33,864 nt of DNA from Haloarculaceae archaeon (GTDB lineage Archaea > Halobacteriota > Halobacteria > Halobacteriales > Haloarculaceae): NCBI GenBank assembly GCA_007122455.1, contig SKTU01000131.1, forward strand, positions 1 to 33,864, read 5' to 3'. Every line of letters starts with the position of its first letter. Within the stretch, counting starts at the first letter, position 1. The notes beneath the pieces are model-generated. The model made no database searches and was not told the DNA's origin. It saw only the letters and a program-made list of their open reading frames with translations. Below are positions 31,985 to 33,864 of the stretch, piece after piece. A program made the position numbers and the translations under genes.

Positions 31985-33625
31985 ATGAAATACCACAGGT
32001 CGGAGCCGATCCGACACGTCGGCGCGCTGCCGACGATGGGGGCTGATCGATACGGATCGTCGATAGCCGTCGCACACCGGGGAACCGAGTACAGCTACGA
32101 GACGCTCGAGGATCGATCGAACCGCGTCGCGAACGTACTCGCCGGCGATGGGATCCGCGCCGGCGATCGGGTCGCCCTCTACGCCGAGAACTCGCTGCTG
32201 TTCGTCGAGACGCTGTTCGGGGTCGCGAAGGCCGGCGCCGTCACCGTGCCGCTGAACACGAGGATGGCACCCGATCGACTCCGGTACGTGCTCGAGGACG
32301 CCGACGCGACCGCGCTCGTCGCCTCCGAGGCGTTCGCCGACGACGCCGAGGCGCTGTCGAACGCGGTCGAGACCGTCTACACGCCAGCCGACGACGACGC
32401 CCGGGAGTACGACCTCCGCGGCGCGAGTTCCGAGTTCGAGCCACTCGAGCGAGCGTTCGACGACGTCGTGCTACAGTGTTACACCTCCGGGACGACCGGC
32501 GATCCGAAGGGGGTGTTGACGACCCACGAGAACGTGCTCACGACGGTGCAGTCGTATCTCTCCTTCGGCGGCGCCGATCCGGAGCGCGACGTCGCCCTCT
32601 GCGTGCTCCCGCTGTTTCACATGTACGGGCTCAGCGTCGTGCTGCTCGCGTCGCTGTACGCGGGACGATCCGTCGTGCTGGAGCGGGCGACCGATCCGGC
32701 CCGGCTTCTCGAGGCGATCACCGAATACGGGGTGACCAACTTCTCGGCGGTTCCGGTGATCTACGCGGAGATGGTCGCCGAACTCGAATCGGCACCGTCC
32801 GAGTACGACGTCTCCTCGATCGAGCGGCTGGGATGCGGCGCCGCACCGCTGGCCGACGATACGCGCCGACGGATCGAACTGGCGTTCGACACGCCGCTGC
32901 TCGAGGGGTGGGGGATGACCGAAACGACGCCGGCGGGAACGCGTTCGACGGTCTACGGCCCGAAGAAGGGCGCCGGCTGTATCGGCTATCCGCTCCCGAA
33001 GATCGAGATCAAACTCGTCGATCCGGAGAGCCGCGAGACGCGCGTCCCGACCGCCGTCGTGGATCCGAAATCCCCACGATCCTTCGAATCGTTCGGGATC
33101 GATCCCGACGACGACGAGCAGGTGACCGGCGAGATCGCCGTCCGCGGCCCGCAGGTGTTCGAGGGATACCACGGCCGTCCCGAACTGACGCGGGCCAGTT
33201 TCGACGACGACGGCTTCTTCTACACCGACGATATCGCCAGGATCGATCCCGACGGTGCCCTCTGGATGATAGATCGGGCCGACGACATGCTGATCGTCGG
33301 CGGCGAGAACGTCTACCCGGCGGCCGTCGAGGACGCGCTGTTCGAACACCCCGACGTTCGGGCCGCGGCCGTCGTCGGCGCACCACACGAAACGAAGGGC
33401 GAGGCGCCGGTGGCGTTCGTCGTTCCGGAGCCGAACGCGGAGCTCACCGAGCGGGAGCTCCGGGAGTTCGCCCTCGATCACGTCGCGAGCTACGCTCACC
33501 CCCGACGGGTGTTCTTCCTCGAGGAGCTCCCGCGCAGCGGCACGCGAAAGGTACAGCGGTTCAAACTGGAATCCGAACTCGACGAGCGGCTGGACGGGCC
33601 GCTGCGTTCGAGCGATCGACTGTAA
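31985..33625 (+). CDS. AMP-forming acyl-CoA synthetase (ANL superfamily)
   Basis: The 546-residue enzyme activates a carboxylic acid as acyl-AMP and transfers it to coenzyme A. It shows [11 protein letters not shown] (166-176), [38 protein letters not shown] and the C-terminal [12 protein letters not shown] with its catalytic lysine. Substrate could be a medium- or long-chain fatty acid or an aromatic acid. A segment of about 25 residues between VDPESRETR and EQVTGEIAV is longer than in many relatives. The frame extends upstream to 31211, but ATG 31985 is supported by the promoter box. It is downstream of, but not coupled to, dgcA. Confidence 0.9.
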   Translation: MKYHRSEPIRHVGALPTMGADRYGSSIAVAHRGTEYSYETLEDRSNRVANVLAGDGIRAGDRVALYAENSLLFVETLFGVAKAGAVTVPLNTRMAPDRLRYVLEDADATALVASEAFADDAEALSNAVETVYTPADDDAREYDLRGASSEFEPLERAFDDVVLQCYTSGTTGDPKGVLTTHENVLTTVQSYLSFGGADPERDVALCVLPLFHMYGLSVVLLASLYAGRSVVLERATDPARLLEAITEYGVTNFSAVPVIYAEMVAELESAPSEYDVSSIERLGCGAAPLADDTRRRIELAFDTPLLEGWGMTETTPAGTRSTVYGPKKGAGCIGYPLPKIEIKLVDPESRETRVPTAVVDPKSPRSFESFGIDPDDDEQVTGEIAVRGPQVFEGYHGRPELTRASFDDDGFFYTDDIARIDPDGALWMIDRADDMLIVGGENVYPAAVEDALFEHPDVRAAAVVGAPHETKGEAPVAFVVPEPNAELTERELREFALDHVASYAHPRRVFFLEELPRSGTRKVQRFKLESELDERLDGPLRSSDRL

Positions 33626-33650
33626 CCGTTCGATCCCACCGTCTCTTAAC

Positions 33651-33657
33651 ACTTATC
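33651..33657 (+). promoter_or_regulatory. TATA-like box of thrS
   Basis: ACTTATCC lies 25-31 nt upstream of ATG 33682, giving the usual leaderless spacing. No T-box-type leader is possible in so short a gap. Confidence 0.45.
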
Positions 33658-33681
33658 CCGCGGCCTCGGCTTTTGGTTCGT

Positions 33682-33864
33682 ATGAGCGATATCGTCGTTA
33701 CGCTACCCGACGGCTCCGAACTCGAAATCGAGCGGGGGTCGACGGTCGAGGACGTGGCCTACGAGATCGGACCCGGTCTCGGTTCGGACACGGTTGCAGG
33801 CGTCGTCGACGGCGAACTGGTCGACAAGGACGAGCCGCTCGTCGACGACTGCGAGGTCGTGATC
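33682..33864 (+). CDS. thrS: Threonyl-tRNA synthetase (partial, N-terminal TGS domain)
   Basis: The 61 visible residues, from [19 protein letters not shown] to CEVVI at the right edge, form the beginning of a TGS domain. [12 protein letters not shown] and [10 protein letters not shown] match the N-terminus of haloarchaeal ThrRS of the bacterial type, which charges tRNA(Thr) with threonine. A TGS domain also occurs in other proteins, but the position, opening sequence and lack of anything before it support thrS. The editing, catalytic and anticodon domains are outside the window. Confidence 0.85.
   Translation, partial: MSDIVVTLPDGSELEIERGSTVEDVAYEIGPGLGSDTVAGVVDGELVDKDEPLVDDCEVVI

Noticed and set aside
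1-33864. tRNA or rRNA genes, CRISPR arrays, insertion sequences or prophage
   Set aside because: No repeat-spacer pattern, transposase, terminal inverted repeats or tRNA-like folding with CCA-adjacent arms was seen on either strand by eye; a covariance-model scan would settle RNA genes.

Overview
The window is chromosomal DNA from a haloarchaeon (class Halobacteria). The evidence is a GC-rich, strongly acidic coding repertoire, Tat-type lipoproteins, two archaeal ubiquitin-like modifiers (SAMP1- and SAMP3-like), the archaeosine tRNA-modification pair (tgtA-arcS), GatD, and an almost universal promoter layout. In that layout an AT-rich TATA-like box lies about 25-30 nt upstream of the start codon, as expected for leaderless haloarchaeal transcripts. 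I cannot name the genus. Both ends cut a gene: a cation/proton antiporter on the left and threonyl-tRNA synthetase on the right.

Layout. (1) 1-5142: two overlapping CPA2-type antiporter genes, a glutamine-synthetase-family ligase, and a divergent iron-dependent alcohol dehydrogenase. This segment uses AT-ending codons more freely than the rest. (2) 5143-5458: no intact gene; a probable broken ORF relic. (3) 5459-8894: a DUF5995-like gene convergent with a phnDCE-type ABC transporter operon. (4) 9034-14301: SDR oxidoreductase, cystathionine gamma-synthase/lyase family enzyme, Usp-like protein, and a divergent amino-acid permease/formamidase pair. (5) 14312-17862: YchF-type GTPase, an epoxide-hydrolase-like enzyme, and a tightly packed operon of a helical protein, SAMP3, an 84-residue protein that also ends in Gly-Gly, and a 121-residue protein. 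(6) 17972-22861: MFS transporter, arcS and tgtA, and a SAMP1-like gene whose product runs three residues past the Gly-Gly. (7) 22912-28371: lipoprotein, CapA-like metallophosphatase, gatD, small membrane protein, ArsR-like regulator, and a secreted protein with an acidic tail. (8) 28615-33864: DUF5802 and a Vms1-like peptidyl-tRNA hydrolase, a dgcN-dgcA pair for D-glutamate use, an acyl-CoA ligase, and the start of thrS.

Much of the right half serves translation and protein tagging (tgtA, arcS, gatD, Vms1, thrS, YchF, SAMP1/3). The left part is transport and catabolism. No tRNA or rRNA gene, CRISPR array, insertion sequence or prophage was seen. The observations most worth testing are the SAMP1-like protein with residues beyond its Gly-Gly, the SAMP3-linked operon with a second Gly-Gly-ending protein, the perfect palindrome wrapped around the TATA box of the glutamine-synthetase-like gene, and the archaeal Vms1 and DgcN-DgcA modules.
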